Source of the DNA: Kitasatospora papulosa
GTDB taxonomy: Bacteria; Actinomycetota; Actinomycetes; Streptomycetales; Streptomycetaceae
Length of the DNA stretch: 64,000 nucleotides
Assembly (NCBI RefSeq): GCF_000717245.1
Contig: NZ_JNYQ01000003.1
Coordinates: 558,001-622,000 of the forward strand
Reading direction: 5' to 3'
The notes under the pieces were generated by a model that had not been told where the DNA came from, ran no database searches, and saw only the letters and a program-made list of their open reading frames with translations. This document shows, piece after piece, positions 8,528 through 17,353 of the stretch (positions are counted from its first letter, which is position 1; each line of letters begins with the position of its first letter). The translations under genes and the position numbers were made by a program.

Positions 8528-9598
8528 TCAGGCCAGGACCACGCAGGAGGCGGCCGGGACCTCGACGGACCCCGCGTGGACCGGGATGCCCGTCTCCGCG
8601 TCCACGGCGAACCAGCTGACGTTCCCCGAGTGCTCGTTGGCGGCGTACAGCCACTGGCCCGTGGGGTCGAGGGTGAGGTCGCGGGGCCAGCGTCCGCCGC
8701 AGCCCACGGCCGCCGCCAGGACGGCTTTCTCGGCCGTCTCGTCGAGGGTCAGGACCGAGATGCTGTCGTGCCCGCGGTTGGCCGTCCACAGGAACCGGCC
8801 GTCGTGCGAGACCACCACCTCCGACGGGTACGTCCGCGGGGCGTCGCCCTCGTCGTGGTCGTGCGGCAGCACCGGCGTCTCGCCGAGCGGTTCGAGGACA
8901 CCCTCCGCGGCGCCCCAGCGGCACACGGTGACGGTCGGCTCCAGCTCGTTCAGGACGTACAGGTGTCCCCCGGCAGGGTGAAAGGCGAGATGGCGGGGCC
9001 CGGTACCCGGCCGGAGAGCCGTCTCGGTGTGCAGCCGCAGGGAGCCGGTGCCGGGGTCGAGGGCGCAGACACGTACGGAGTCCGTACCGAGGTCCACGCT
9101 CAGCACCCACGTCCCCGAGGGGTCGGCCAGGACCTGGTGCGCGTGCGGGCCCGACTGGCGGCCCTCGTCGGGGCCGTGCCCCTCGTGGGCCAGCCGCCCG
9201 GCGGCCGGACCGGGTGAACCGTCCTCCCGTAGAGGCAGCACGGTGACACCGCCGGAACCGTAGTTGGCCGTGAGCAGGTGACCGGCGGCGAGGGACAGAT
9301 GAGTGGGACTGCTCCCGTCGACCGGCCGCACCTCACCGATCAGCCGCGGCGTGCCGTCGTCGTCCACCCCGAACGCCGCGACGGCACCGTCCGAGGTCTC
9401 GCTCACCGCGTAGAGCACGGTCGTGTCCGCCCCCGGAGCGCGGCCGACCGCGAGGAAGGACGGATCGGCCACGGCGTCCGTGGACGCGAGGAGTGACAGC
9501 GCGCCCGTGTCCCGGTCGACGGCGGCGACGGTGACACCGCGGCCGCCCGCCGACGTGAACGATCCTATGAATGCCCGCTGTGCGTGGTCGGCGCTCAT
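8528..9598 (-). CDS. Lactonase / 6-phosphogluconolactonase-like beta-propeller (YbhE type)
   Basis: A 356-residue seven-bladed propeller of the lactonase_7 family, which opens sugar lactones such as 6-phosphogluconolactone. Diagnostic stretches are RAFIGSFTSAGGRGV at the N terminus, the blade motif SPTHLSLAAGHLLTANYGSGGV, GPHAHQVLADP, GTGPRHLAFHP, and the last blades RWPRDLTLDPTGQWLYAANEHSGNV. The GPHAHQ and GPRHLAFHP elements are those of the active-site face in this family. The ATG at 9598 is chosen over 9616 because AGAGGGG precedes it. No signal peptide, so cytoplasmic. The true lactone is not known. Confidence 0.88.
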   Translation of the reverse strand: MSADHAQRAFIGSFTSAGGRGVTVAAVDRDTGALSLLASTDAVADPSFLAVGRAPGADTTVLYAVSETSDGAVAAFGVDDDGTPRLIGEVRPVDGSSPTHLSLAAGHLLTANYGSGGVTVLPLREDGSPGPAAGRLAHEGHGPDEGRQSGPHAHQVLADPSGTWVLSVDLGTDSVRVCALDPGTGSLRLHTETALRPGTGPRHLAFHPAGGHLYVLNELEPTVTVCRWGAAEGVLEPLGETPVLPHDHDEGDAPRTYPSEVVVSHDGRFLWTANRGHDSISVLTLDETAEKAVLAAAVGCGGRWPRDLTLDPTGQWLYAANEHSGNVSWFAVDAETGIPVHAGSVEVPAASCVVLA

Positions 9599-9688
9599 CG
9601 CGCTACCCCTCTTCACGTCCGTCCCGATCTTCCCGGCCGACGGTAGCAGGCAGCGGTTTACGGGCCGGGCCGGAAACGGACGACCGGG

Positions 9689-11200
9689 TCAGGCGCCGAC
9701 CAGCGGAGAACGCGGGGAGCTGTGCAGGGGCGCGGCAAGCTCCGCGAGCGCCCTCTCCAGACTGTGGAGGTGGGCCAGCGCGGGTTCGGCGACATGGACG
9801 GGCGCGAGGGCGCCTTCGACGGCGGCCGCCGCGCGGTACCTGCGCACCCGCGACGTCAGCGTCTCCACCGATGCCTCCACACGCCAGCAGGCGGCGGCCA
9901 GCCGGGCGTCGTGCGACGCCTCCGGGTCCGCCGCGACGGAGGCCAGCCCGCGCACCTCCCGTACGCAGACGTCGAGCAGCGCGAGAACCTGTCCGGCCCG
10001 GGCCCGGCGGGCGCGGAAGGGGCTCAGCGGATGTACGAGGGGGCCGAGCGACAGCCGCACCCGTCCGAGCAGCGCCTCCAGCTCGGCGACACGGGGGGCG
10101 GGGTCGGCGGTCGGCGAACCGGCGAGCCGGGCGGTGGCCTCGGCGGTGCAGGCGTGCACGCAGCGAAGGGCGCGCTGGATCCAGGCGTCCGTCGTGGCGT
10201 GTGTCGTGACCGGCAGGACGAGGAGCACCGCCACCGTGGCGCCGAGCGCCCCGGCGCCGGTCTCCACGAGGCGCAGCGCGAGCAGCGCCGGGTCGAGCAC
10301 GCCGAGCAGCCCGTACAACGTCCCCGCCAGGACCGTCACCGAGAACATCATCCAGGTGTAGGAGACGGCGGCCGTGTAGAAGATCCCGAAGACGCCGAGC
10401 GCCACCAGGACCGCCGAGGGCAGCGCCGAGCCGTGCAGCGGCGCGATGACGAGCAGCCCGACGGGGATGCCCGCCAGCGTCCCGAGGACGCGGCGGAAAC
10501 TCCGGACCAGGGTCTCGCCGCGCGACGTGGTGTTGACGAAGACCCACCAGGTGGCGCCCACGGCCCAGTACCAGCGCTCGCCGGAGAGGAACTGGCCCGC
10601 GAGCAGCGCCAGAGCCCCTCCCACCATCGCCTGGACGGCCTGCCGGGTGGTCGCCCGGGCCAGCCCGCGAGCGGCAGCCGGTGCGAGGACGGGGGCGGCG
10701 GGCAGCCGTCGCTCGTAGCACCAGAGCCCGAAGCGGACGGCGGAGGCGGCGAGCAGGGAGAGCAGGACGGCGGCGTACAGCTCGGGCAGTTGCCCCGGCA
10801 GGGTGTGGAGGAACTGCGTGATGAAGAACGCCATGAACGCGAACACCCCGAGCGAGTGACCTCGCGGCCCCCAGCGCCTGGCGTACACACCCGCGCCCAT
10901 GACCGCGAGGAACGCGAGATCGCGGGCCACGGGGACATCGTGCAGCACGGCGGCGAGGGCGAGGACGGGGAGCCCCACGACCGGCAGCAGCGCCGTCGTG
11001 ACCGCCTGCCCGCGCACGGTGGGATCGGTCACGGTGAAGAGGGCCAGCAGCGCCGCGAGGCCACCGGTGACGGCGCCGACGAGCGAGTGCCCGGCCAGCC
11101 CGCACACGATCACGGCCAGCCCGATACCGAGGACGGCCCTGGTCGCGTGGCGCAGCCGCAGCCACCCCGGATCCGGTGCCACGAACGCCCTCTTCAGCAC
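9689..11200 (-). CDS. FUSC-family inner-membrane protein (fusaric-acid-resistance/YccS type)
   Basis: A 503-residue membrane protein with two hydrophobic blocks: about residues 20-150 and 190-330, each of five to six helices. The second block carries the FUSC_2 pattern (TRQAVQAMVGGALALLAG, then ERWYWAVGATWWVFVNT, then FRRVLGTLAGIPVGLLV). A cytoplasmic helical domain of about 160 residues follows. Members are thought to export aromatic acids or other anions with an adaptor, but no adaptor gene is adjacent. A GTG at 11200 is preferred to the GTG at 11218 because AAGGGGCGGG stands just before it. The gene ends 90 bases from the lactonase start; both run leftward. Confidence 0.85.
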   Translation of the reverse strand: MLKRAFVAPDPGWLRLRHATRAVLGIGLAVIVCGLAGHSLVGAVTGGLAALLALFTVTDPTVRGQAVTTALLPVVGLPVLALAAVLHDVPVARDLAFLAVMGAGVYARRWGPRGHSLGVFAFMAFFITQFLHTLPGQLPELYAAVLLSLLAASAVRFGLWCYERRLPAAPVLAPAAARGLARATTRQAVQAMVGGALALLAGQFLSGERWYWAVGATWWVFVNTTSRGETLVRSFRRVLGTLAGIPVGLLVIAPLHGSALPSAVLVALGVFGIFYTAAVSYTWMMFSVTVLAGTLYGLLGVLDPALLALRLVETGAGALGATVAVLLVLPVTTHATTDAWIQRALRCVHACTAEATARLAGSPTADPAPRVAELEALLGRVRLSLGPLVHPLSPFRARRARAGQVLALLDVCVREVRGLASVAADPEASHDARLAAACWRVEASVETLTSRVRRYRAAAAVEGALAPVHVAEPALAHLHSLERALAELAAPLHSSPRSPLVGA

Positions 11201-11415
11201 AGTTTCCCGCCCCTTCACACGAAAAAGGGCGCCACGGAATCCGCAGCGCCATCGACCGTGTCATCACACCACGACGCCGACCCCTGGCTCAACAGATGCC
11301 CGCAGGACTGTGCCATTGGTACAGCGGATTCGCGCACACGCGAGCCAGGGATCGGCCAATGGCCGGGGCCGGCCGCGCGTTCCCCGCCGGGCGAGTGGGC
11401 CGCCCCGCGCGTCCG

Positions 11416-11883
11416 TCAGCGCCCGTACGCCGTCCGGCACAGATCGACGACCTCGGAGGACGCGACCCCCTGACCCGTCGCGCAGACGGTGCGCATGTCG
11501 TAGGTGCGCCGCGGCTGGGGCCGGAGGGGCACTCCCGCGCGGCGCGGCGGCGCGGTGCGGGCGGGAATCACGTGTCGCGGCCGGTCCCGGGCCTCCGCGC
11601 GGGCCGGCGGAACCACCGCGGCCGCCGGCCCGGCAGGGGCGCCGGAGCGCTTGCCCTTCCTCGGCTTCTTCCCGTCGGCGCGCTCCGGCTCCCCTTCCGC
11701 CTTCCCCAGGGCGTCATGGACGGCCGGGGGTGCGGAGGGCGGCGTGGACGCCTGCGCGGCGGGGGCGTTGCCCTGACGCCCGGACACCACGGGGGCGGGT
11801 CTCTGCGCCTCGGACTGGACGGAGACACAGCCGGCCGTACTCAGCAGGGCGACGAGCGCGAGGGACGCGGTCCGCAGGTTCAT
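11416..11883 (-). CDS. Small secreted lipoprotein, Pro/Arg-rich, unknown function
   Basis: A 155-residue protein with a lipoprotein signal peptide: MNLRTASLALVALLSTAGC, in which LSTAGC is the lipobox and the Cys at position 19 would be lipidated. The mature chain is low-complexity (Ala, Pro, Arg, Lys) up to about residue 125, with a basic patch (KKPRKGKR), and ends with a short region containing two Cys (TVCATGQG and DLCRTAYGR) that may form a disulfide. The C-terminal pattern resembles small actinobacterial wall-associated proteins but I cannot assign a family. The ATG at 11883 is chosen because it directly starts the signal peptide. The 215 bases upstream of it toward the FUSC gene (11201-11415) show nothing else. 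Confidence 0.75.
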   Translation of the reverse strand: MNLRTASLALVALLSTAGCVSVQSEAQRPAPVVSGRQGNAPAAQASTPPSAPPAVHDALGKAEGEPERADGKKPRKGKRSGAPAGPAAAVVPPARAEARDRPRHVIPARTAPPRRAGVPLRPQPRRTYDMRTVCATGQGVASSEVVDLCRTAYGR

Positions 11884-11950
11884 GCCCTGGTCAACGACGA
11901 GGGGCACGACCGGACACGTCGGCGGCCCCCGGTCGCGCGGACGCCGCCGC

Positions 11951-12628
11951 TCAGTCGGACAGCCCCGACCGGGCGAGGTCGAGTGCCCGGCGGATGGTGC
12001 GGGTCAAGGTGCCGTCATGCGGGCCGGCCCCCCACGCCCATTGCTCGACCGCGATGCGGAGCGCGCCGTTGAGGAGTGTCGCCTGCACCCGCGGTTCGAG
12101 GTCGTCGGGCCCGTGGCCGGTCCGCTCGGCGATGACCTCGGCGAAGACCAGCTCCGCGTCGTGGTGTACCTGGAGCCACACGGCGCGCAGTCCGGGCTCG
12201 GTACGGGTGAGCCGGACCAGGTCGCGCAAGGCCTCCGCGTCGGTGTCCGCCGAGGTGCCGGCGAGCGACGACGGCGTCCCCGCGACCGCCTCCGCCAAGG
12301 GCCGGTCCCGCGGCCACGACCGCATCAACGCGGTGACGAAGTCGAGCGCGTGGCTCAGCAGCGGGCGGACGCAGAGTTCCTTCGACGACGTGTAGCGCCA
12401 CAGGGTCCGCTGCGAGATCCCCACGGCCGCCGCGATGTCGTCGGCGGTCGTCGCGGCCACCCCACGGTCGGCGAACAGGCGCACGGCCTCACGGGCGATC
12501 TCCAGCCGGGTGGCGGCCTTACGGCGTTCGGTCAGCGGAGGACGCCCGGGGCGGGGCCCGTCACCGGGCGCGCCCGCGTCGTTGGCCGAGGCAGGTTCTC
12601 GCGCCCCTGCGGCCCGCACGGTTCCCAC
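11951..12628 (-). CDS. TetR-family transcriptional regulator
   Basis: A 225-residue regulator. A basic, disordered N terminus of about 35 residues leads into the TetR_N helix-turn-helix: RLEIAREAVRLFADRGVAATTADDIAAAVGISQRTLWRYTSSKE, with the recognition helix at SQRTLWRYTSSK (residues about 72-83). The rest is the helical ligand and dimer domain. It is divergent from the short-chain dehydrogenase at 12761; 132 bases separate them, so it probably represses that gene and itself. A TTGACT-like hexamer on the minus strand (AGTCAA at 12667-12672) may be its own -35 element. The ligand is unknown. Confidence 0.9.
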   Translation of the reverse strand: MGTVRAAGAREPASANDAGAPGDGPRPGRPPLTERRKAATRLEIAREAVRLFADRGVAATTADDIAAAVGISQRTLWRYTSSKELCVRPLLSHALDFVTALMRSWPRDRPLAEAVAGTPSSLAGTSADTDAEALRDLVRLTRTEPGLRAVWLQVHHDAELVFAEVIAERTGHGPDDLEPRVQATLLNGALRIAVEQWAWGAGPHDGTLTRTIRRALDLARSGLSD

Positions 12629-12760
12629 GGCTTTCGGCCACCTTCCTTCCGGCTGCGCCCCATCGTAGTCAACCTTTTCACGTCACTCACCGCCTCTTTG
12701 GCAGAGCCCGCCATAAAAGGTAGCGTGCCTGCCCAGCCACCGAACACGAAGGAGCATCAC

Positions 12761-13528
12761 GTGAGCGTCAACGCCAGCGGCCCGGGCCGCAGTGTCATCG
12801 TCACCGGCGCGGGATCGGGCATAGGCCGGGCGACCGCCCTGCTGTTCGCCCGGGAGGGGGCGCGCGTACTGATCGCCGACGTCGCCGACGCTGCCGCCCG
12901 GTCCGTCGCCGAGGAGGTGGAGCGGGCCGGCGGGACCGCGGTGACCGTGATCGGCGACCTCCGGGACCAGGCGGTGGTCGACCGCGTCGCGGAGACCGCG
13001 GCCGAGGAGTTCGGCGGGATCGACGTCCTCGTCAACAACGCCGGAGTCATGGACAGCATGTCGGCGGCGGCCGACACCGGCGACGACGAGTGGGAGCGCG
13101 TCATCGGCATCAACCTGACGGCTCCGTTCCGCCTGACGCGGGCCGTGCTGCCCCACATGCTCGCGGCCGGGAAGGGCGCCGTCGTCTTCACCGCTTCGGA
13201 GGCCTCGCTGAGGGGCAGCGCGGCCGGTGCCGCGTACACGGCCTCCAAGCACGGCATCGCCGGGCTGACCAAGTCGCTGGCCGTCATGTACCGGGACAAG
13301 GGCATCCGCTCCAACGCCGTCGCACCCGGCGGGACCGTCACCAACATCCGGGTCGACGCCGACCGGGGAGCCCACGGCCCGGCCGCCCTCGCCCCCTACC
13401 TGGGCAATGTCGGCTCGCCCGCACAGGCCGAGGAGCAGGCCGCTGCCATCGTCTTCCTCGCGTCCGACGCGGCGAGCAACATCAACGGGGCGATCCTTCC
13501 CGTCGACAACGGCTGGTCCGCCGTCTGA
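12761..13528 (+). CDS. Short-chain dehydrogenase/reductase (classical SDR)
   Basis: A 255-residue NAD(P)-dependent oxidoreductase. It has the glycine-rich cofactor motif TGAGSGIG (residues 17-24), an acidic residue after strand 2 (IADVAD), which suggests NAD(H), the NNAG motif (VLVNNAGVM), and the catalytic Ser (FTASEASL region) with YTASK, the Tyr-x-x-x-Lys pair. The C terminus ILPVDNGWSAV matches the usual SDR ending. The GTG at 12761 has a strong AAGGAG eight bases upstream. It is divergent from a TetR gene that probably controls it. The substrate, likely an alcohol or ketone, cannot be named. Confidence 0.92.
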   Translation: MSVNASGPGRSVIVTGAGSGIGRATALLFAREGARVLIADVADAAARSVAEEVERAGGTAVTVIGDLRDQAVVDRVAETAAEEFGGIDVLVNNAGVMDSMSAAADTGDDEWERVIGINLTAPFRLTRAVLPHMLAAGKGAVVFTASEASLRGSAAGAAYTASKHGIAGLTKSLAVMYRDKGIRSNAVAPGGTVTNIRVDADRGAHGPAALAPYLGNVGSPAQAEEQAAAIVFLASDAASNINGAILPVDNGWSAV

Positions 13529-13582
13529 GCGCCCTCGCCGGCCGCCGTGCGGACCGGCCACGAGCAGGGGGCACGCCCGGAC

Positions 13583-13623
13583 CGGCGGCGTACGGCACCC
13601 GCACCGGGTGCCGTACGCCGCCG
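13583..13623 (+). terminator. 18-bp hairpin after the SDR gene
   Basis: Bases 13583-13600 and 13606-13623 pair perfectly around a five-base loop. It stands 54 bases after the SDR stop and ends 56 bases before the next gene start. Confidence 0.75.
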
Positions 13624-13679
13624 TCGCCCCGGTTACAGTCGGGCGACCGATCACCGAGCCGTCAGGAGCACAGCCGGAC

Positions 13680-14159
13680 ATGGCGGTGGACGCCCTCGAC
13701 ACCCGCATCCTGCGGCTGCTCATCGAGCAGCCGCGTACCAGCGTGCGTGAGTACGCGCGCGTCCTCGGCGTGGCCCGTGGCACCCTCCAGGCCCGGCTGG
13801 ACCGCATGGAGCGGGACGGGGTGATCACGGGGACGGGGCCCGCCCTCTCCCCCGCGGCCCTCGGCCATCCGGTGCTCGCCTTCGTGCACCTGGAGGTCAC
13901 CCAGGGGCACCTGGACGAGGTCGGCGACGCGCTCGCGGCCGTACCGGAGATCATCGAGGCGTTCTCGACCACCGGCGGCGGCGATCTCCTGACCCGCGTG
14001 GTGGCCCGTGACAACGGGCACCTGGAGGATGTGATCCAGCAGCTGATCCAGCTCCCCGGCGTGGTGCGGACCCGGACCGAGGTGGCGCTGCGCGAGCGTG
14101 TCGCGTACCGGGTCCTGCCGCTGGTCGAGGCGGTGGGACGGACGGCGGGAACGCCCTGA
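13680..14159 (+). CDS. Lrp/AsnC-family regulator
   Basis: A 159-residue regulator. The N-terminal helix-turn-helix is LDTRILRLLIEQPRTSVREY followed by ARVLGVARGTLQARLDRMERDGVI (residues 5-48). The C-terminal RAM/AsnC effector domain begins at HPVLAFVHLEV and includes TTGGGDLLTRVVARD, the conserved ligand and octamer-contact strand. Lrp-type regulators sense amino acids and usually control a neighbouring transporter or catabolic gene; none is adjacent here, and the downstream HAD phosphatase, 23 bases away, may be co-transcribed. The ATG at 13680 has CAGGAG upstream. The longer open frame extending left overlaps the SDR gene and is not used. Confidence 0.9.
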   Translation: MAVDALDTRILRLLIEQPRTSVREYARVLGVARGTLQARLDRMERDGVITGTGPALSPAALGHPVLAFVHLEVTQGHLDEVGDALAAVPEIIEAFSTTGGGDLLTRVVARDNGHLEDVIQQLIQLPGVVRTRTEVALRERVAYRVLPLVEAVGRTAGTP

Positions 14160-14182
14160 GCGCCGTCGGGCATGCTGGGGCC

Positions 14183-14872
14183 ATGAACACCCCGCGCCTC
14201 CCGGTACCGCCCGTCCTCTTCGATCTCGACGGCACCCTCGTCGACAGCGAGCCGAACTACTACGAGGCGGGACGCCGGCTCCTCGCCCGTCACGGCGTGA
14301 GGGACTTCAGCTGGGAGGACCACTCCCGGTTCATCGGGATCGGCACCCGGGAGACCCTCACCGTCCTGCGGGAGGAGTACCGCATCGAGGCGCCGGTGGA
14401 CGAGCTGCTGGCCGGCAAGAACGCCCTCTACCTGGAGCTCGCCGGGGCCTCGACCGCCGTCTTCCCGGAGATGCGCGCCCTCGTCGAGCGGCTGCACGGG
14501 TGCGGGGTGCCGATGGCGGTGGCGTCGGGGTCGTCCAGGGCCGCGATCGCGGCCACGCTCGCGGTCACCGGGCTGGACGCGTACCTGCCCCAGTACGTCT
14601 CCGCGGAGGAGGTGGCGCACGGCAAGCCGGAACCCGACGTCTTCCTGGAGGCGGCCCGCCGGCTCGGTGTGGCTCCGGACACATGTGTGGTGCTGGAGGA
14701 CGCCGTACCGGGCGTGCTGGCGGCCCACGCGGCGGGCATGCGCTGTGTCGCGATTCCGGAGCCCGAAGCGGGCGCGGACCCGGAGGTGTTCGGGAAGGCG
14801 GAGCTGCTGTTCCCGGACGGGCAGGCCGAATTCACCGCCACCGCGGTGTTCGACTGGCTCTCCACCGGGTGA
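14183..14872 (+). CDS. HAD-superfamily phosphatase (beta-phosphoglucomutase/Gph-like)
   Basis: A 229-residue haloacid-dehalogenase hydrolase, subfamily IA variant 3. Motif I is VLFDLDGTLVDSE with the nucleophile Asp14 and acid/base Asp16; motif II is MAVASGSS; motif III is HGKPEPDVF with the Lys; motif IV is VVLEDAVPGVLAA. A helical cap lies between residues 20 and 85. It removes phosphate from, or moves it within, a small sugar phosphate; the cap sequence does not let me separate phosphoglycolate phosphatase from beta-phosphoglucomutase-like enzymes. It starts 23 bases after the Lrp gene and may share its transcript. Confidence 0.9.
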   Translation: MNTPRLPVPPVLFDLDGTLVDSEPNYYEAGRRLLARHGVRDFSWEDHSRFIGIGTRETLTVLREEYRIEAPVDELLAGKNALYLELAGASTAVFPEMRALVERLHGCGVPMAVASGSSRAAIAATLAVTGLDAYLPQYVSAEEVAHGKPEPDVFLEAARRLGVAPDTCVVLEDAVPGVLAAHAAGMRCVAIPEPEAGADPEVFGKAELLFPDGQAEFTATAVFDWLSTG

Positions 14873-14963
14873 GAACAGGCCGGTCCGGCACCGCCGTTGG
14901 CCGGATCGGGCGCTCCTTGCTCCGGCCGGGCGAACGGCGCTCCGGGGGACGGATATCCTGATC

Positions 14964-16298
14964 ATGCCGCGCACCCTGACGCTGCCCACCGAGGCGATGA
15001 GCCCGACGGGGCCGCCGCCGCGGCAGTCGGAGACGGCCACAATTCGAGATTGGTGTGCACAGGTGCTGGTTGCTGGGCGGTACCGGCTGATATCCCCCAT
15101 CGGCCGTGGCGGTATGGGTGAGGTGTGGCGCGCCACGGACGAAGTCCTGGGGCGGGCCGTGGCGGTGAAGCTGCTGCTGGGCGACCAGGCCGACGCCTCG
15201 TCGACCGCGCGCTTCCGCCTGGAGGCGCAGACGGCCGCGCGTCTGAGCCACCCCCACCTGGTGGCGGTGTTCGACTTCGGTTCCTGGGAGGACCGCTTCT
15301 ACCTGGTGATGGAACTGGTCGAGGGCAGGAGCCTCGGGGACCTGCTGGAGGCCCAGGAGTCGGTCCACCCCGAGCAGGTCGCCCACATCGCGGGCCAGGC
15401 CGCCGCCGGTCTGGCCGCGGCGCACCGGCAGGGCATCGTCCACCGCGACATCAAGCCCGGCAACCTGATGCTGGACGCCGACGGGTCGGTGAAGATCGGG
15501 GACTTCGGCATCGCCCAGTTCGTCGACGATCCCTCGACGGCGCTGACGACGGCCGGGCACATCGTCGGCACGAGTCTGTACCTGGCCCCCGAGCGGGCTC
15601 TCGGCCGCACGGCCGATTCCGCGTCGGACATGTACTCCCTCGGCTGTGTCATCTACCAACTGCTGGCCGGCCAGCCGCCGTTCCGCTCGGACACGGCCAC
15701 CGCGACGCTCTACCAGCATGTGGACACCCCTCCGGTGCCCGTCCGGCAGCGCGGGGTGGACATCTCCCCCGCCTTCGACTCGTATCTGCTCGGCCTGCTG
15801 GCCAAGAAGCCGGAGGACCGGCCGAGCGCGCAGCAGGTCTCCGACTGGTTCCGCACGGACGCCTGGCGCGGGCGGCCCGAGCCGCTTCCGCATCACGCGG
15901 CCGCCGCCCCCCGGCCCGCCGCACCGGCCGCGCGCACGCCGGCCCCGGCTCCCGGCGCTCCGGCCGGCGGGGGCTCGTCGACGTACCGGCTGCCGCAGGC
16001 CACCGGACGCAGACGGGCGGCTCCCGCGCCCCGTGCGTCCAGATCCGCGCCCCGGACGGGCACCACGCGCCGGATCAGCACGGGTGAGGCGATCAGGCGC
16101 CGCCCTCGCGTGGCGAGCGCCGTGGCCGGCACGGTCGCCTTCCTGGCGGCCGTCTATCTGGGAACGATCCTCTTCGCACCGGACACCGGAGTCGCCGACA
16201 CCCCGGATCCCGGTTCCTCCCCCACGGCCGGGCTCGAGTCGCCCGCGGCCGACCCGGCGGTTGCTCCCGCCGGGGACGGCGACGAAGAGGATGACTGA
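14964..16298 (+). CDS. Membrane Ser/Thr protein kinase (PknB-like, no PASTA)
   Basis: A 444-residue kinase. The glycine loop is IGRGGMGEVW, the ATP-binding Lys is in AVAVKLL (Lys69), the catalytic loop is IVHRDIKPGN (Asp162) and the metal-binding triad is GDFG (Asp180). The kinase domain ends near residue 300. A Pro/Ala-rich juxtamembrane linker with an Arg-rich patch follows, then one membrane helix (about 385-406) and a short acidic extracellular tail, DGDEEDD, without sensor domain. The ATG at 14964 has a G-rich stretch about 14 bases upstream; an in-frame ATG at 14997 is an alternative. It converges with the aldo/keto reductase gene, the stops being eight bases apart. Confidence 0.9.
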   Translation: MPRTLTLPTEAMSPTGPPPRQSETATIRDWCAQVLVAGRYRLISPIGRGGMGEVWRATDEVLGRAVAVKLLLGDQADASSTARFRLEAQTAARLSHPHLVAVFDFGSWEDRFYLVMELVEGRSLGDLLEAQESVHPEQVAHIAGQAAAGLAAAHRQGIVHRDIKPGNLMLDADGSVKIGDFGIAQFVDDPSTALTTAGHIVGTSLYLAPERALGRTADSASDMYSLGCVIYQLLAGQPPFRSDTATATLYQHVDTPPVPVRQRGVDISPAFDSYLLGLLAKKPEDRPSAQQVSDWFRTDAWRGRPEPLPHHAAAAPRPAAPAARTPAPAPGAPAGGGSSTYRLPQATGRRRAAPAPRASRSAPRTGTTRRISTGEAIRRRPRVASAVAGTVAFLAAVYLGTILFAPDTGVADTPDPGSSPTAGLESPAADPAVAPAGDGDEEDD

Positions 16299-16306
16299 GC
16301 CCCGGT

Positions 16307-17290
16307 TCACCAGCGGGGATGGACCTCCGCGCGGATCCGGCGGTCGTAGAGGTCGCGCACCGCGTCGAGGGTGCTCTGCGGAAGAGGCGGGAGCGCGGCG
16401 GCCGACGCGTTGGCGCGGGCCTGCTCCACCGAACGCGCACCGGGGATGACGCTGGTGACGCCCGGCTGCTGGATGATCCAGCGCAGCGCGGTCGCCGCCG
16501 GGGTGGCTCCTTCGGGGGCGAGTCCGGCGAACTCGGCGGCGGCGGCCACGCCGGTCGCGTAGTCGATACCGGAGAACGTCTCACCCTGGTCGAACGCCTC
16601 GCCGTGGCGGTTGTACGCGCGGTGGTCCTCGGGAGCGAAGACCGTGTCCGCGGTGTACCTGCCGGACAGCAGCCCCGAGGCGAGCGGGACCCGCGCGACG
16701 ATGCCGACCCCCGCTTCGAGGGCGGCCGGGAGCACCTCTTCGAGCGGCTTGAGGCGGAACGGGTTCAGGATGATCTGGACGCTCGCCACCCCGGGCCTGG
16801 CGATGGCGGTGAGTGCCTCGGCGCAGGTCTCGACGCTCACGGCGTAGGCGGCGACGCGCTGTTCCGCCACGAGCGTGTCGAGGGCGTCGTACACGGCGTC
16901 CGAGGAGTAGACGGCCGTGGGCGGGCAGTGCAGCTGGACGAGGTCGAGGGTGTCGACGCCGAGATTGGCGCGCGAACGGTCGTTCCAGGTACGGAAGTTG
17001 TCGAGGACGTAGTTCTCCGGCAGCTGTTCGGCCCGGCGGCCCATCTTCGTCGCCACGAAGACGTCCGCGTCGGGCCTGTCCTTCAGGTAGCGGCCGATGA
17101 GCTGCTCGCTGCGGCCGTCGCCGTACACGTCGGCGGTGTCGAAGAAGGTGACGCCCGACTCGACGGCCGCGTCGAGGACGCCGAAGGCGTCGGCCTCCCG
17201 CACCTCGCCCCAGTCCCCGCCCAGCTGCCAGGTGCCCTGTCCTACGACCGATACGTCACGGCCGGTCCTGCCGAGTGTGCGTTGCTCCAT
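16307..17290 (-). CDS. Aldo/keto reductase
   Basis: A 327-residue (beta/alpha)8-barrel NADPH oxidoreductase. It starts MEQRTLGRTGRDVSVVGQGT, a typical opening, and shows the catalytic set: Asp and Tyr in FFDTADVYGDG, Lys in VATKMGRR and His in LVQLHCPP. The NADP-binding end is RWIIQQPGVTSVIPGARSVEQ, the usual barrel strand 8 region. It belongs to the YajO/Tas-like group that acts on aldehydes and small ketones. An ATG three codons upstream (17299) is equally possible; neither has a clear Shine-Dalgarno. Confidence 0.92.
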   Translation of the reverse strand: MEQRTLGRTGRDVSVVGQGTWQLGGDWGEVREADAFGVLDAAVESGVTFFDTADVYGDGRSEQLIGRYLKDRPDADVFVATKMGRRAEQLPENYVLDNFRTWNDRSRANLGVDTLDLVQLHCPPTAVYSSDAVYDALDTLVAEQRVAAYAVSVETCAEALTAIARPGVASVQIILNPFRLKPLEEVLPAALEAGVGIVARVPLASGLLSGRYTADTVFAPEDHRAYNRHGEAFDQGETFSGIDYATGVAAAAEFAGLAPEGATPAATALRWIIQQPGVTSVIPGARSVEQARANASAAALPPLPQSTLDAVRDLYDRRIRAEVHPRW

Positions 17291-17314
17291 GCGGATCATG
17301 CTACGTCGGCGGGC

Positions 17315-17345
17315 CGGACCGGCGGCGGTGTCCGCCGCCGGTCCG
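17315..17345 (-). terminator. 14-bp hairpin downstream of the GH16 gene
   Basis: Bases 17315-17328 and 17332-17345 are reverse complements with a TGT loop. It begins eight bases past the stop of the GH16 gene on the minus strand and before the aldo/keto reductase start. Confidence 0.75.
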
Positions 17346-17353
17346 CTCCGCAG

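Noticed and set aside
12672..12721. Inverted repeat ACCTTTT ... AAAAGGT between the TetR and SDR genes
   Set aside because: Seven-base arms 36 bases apart are too far for a normal TetR operator; listed only as a weak candidate.
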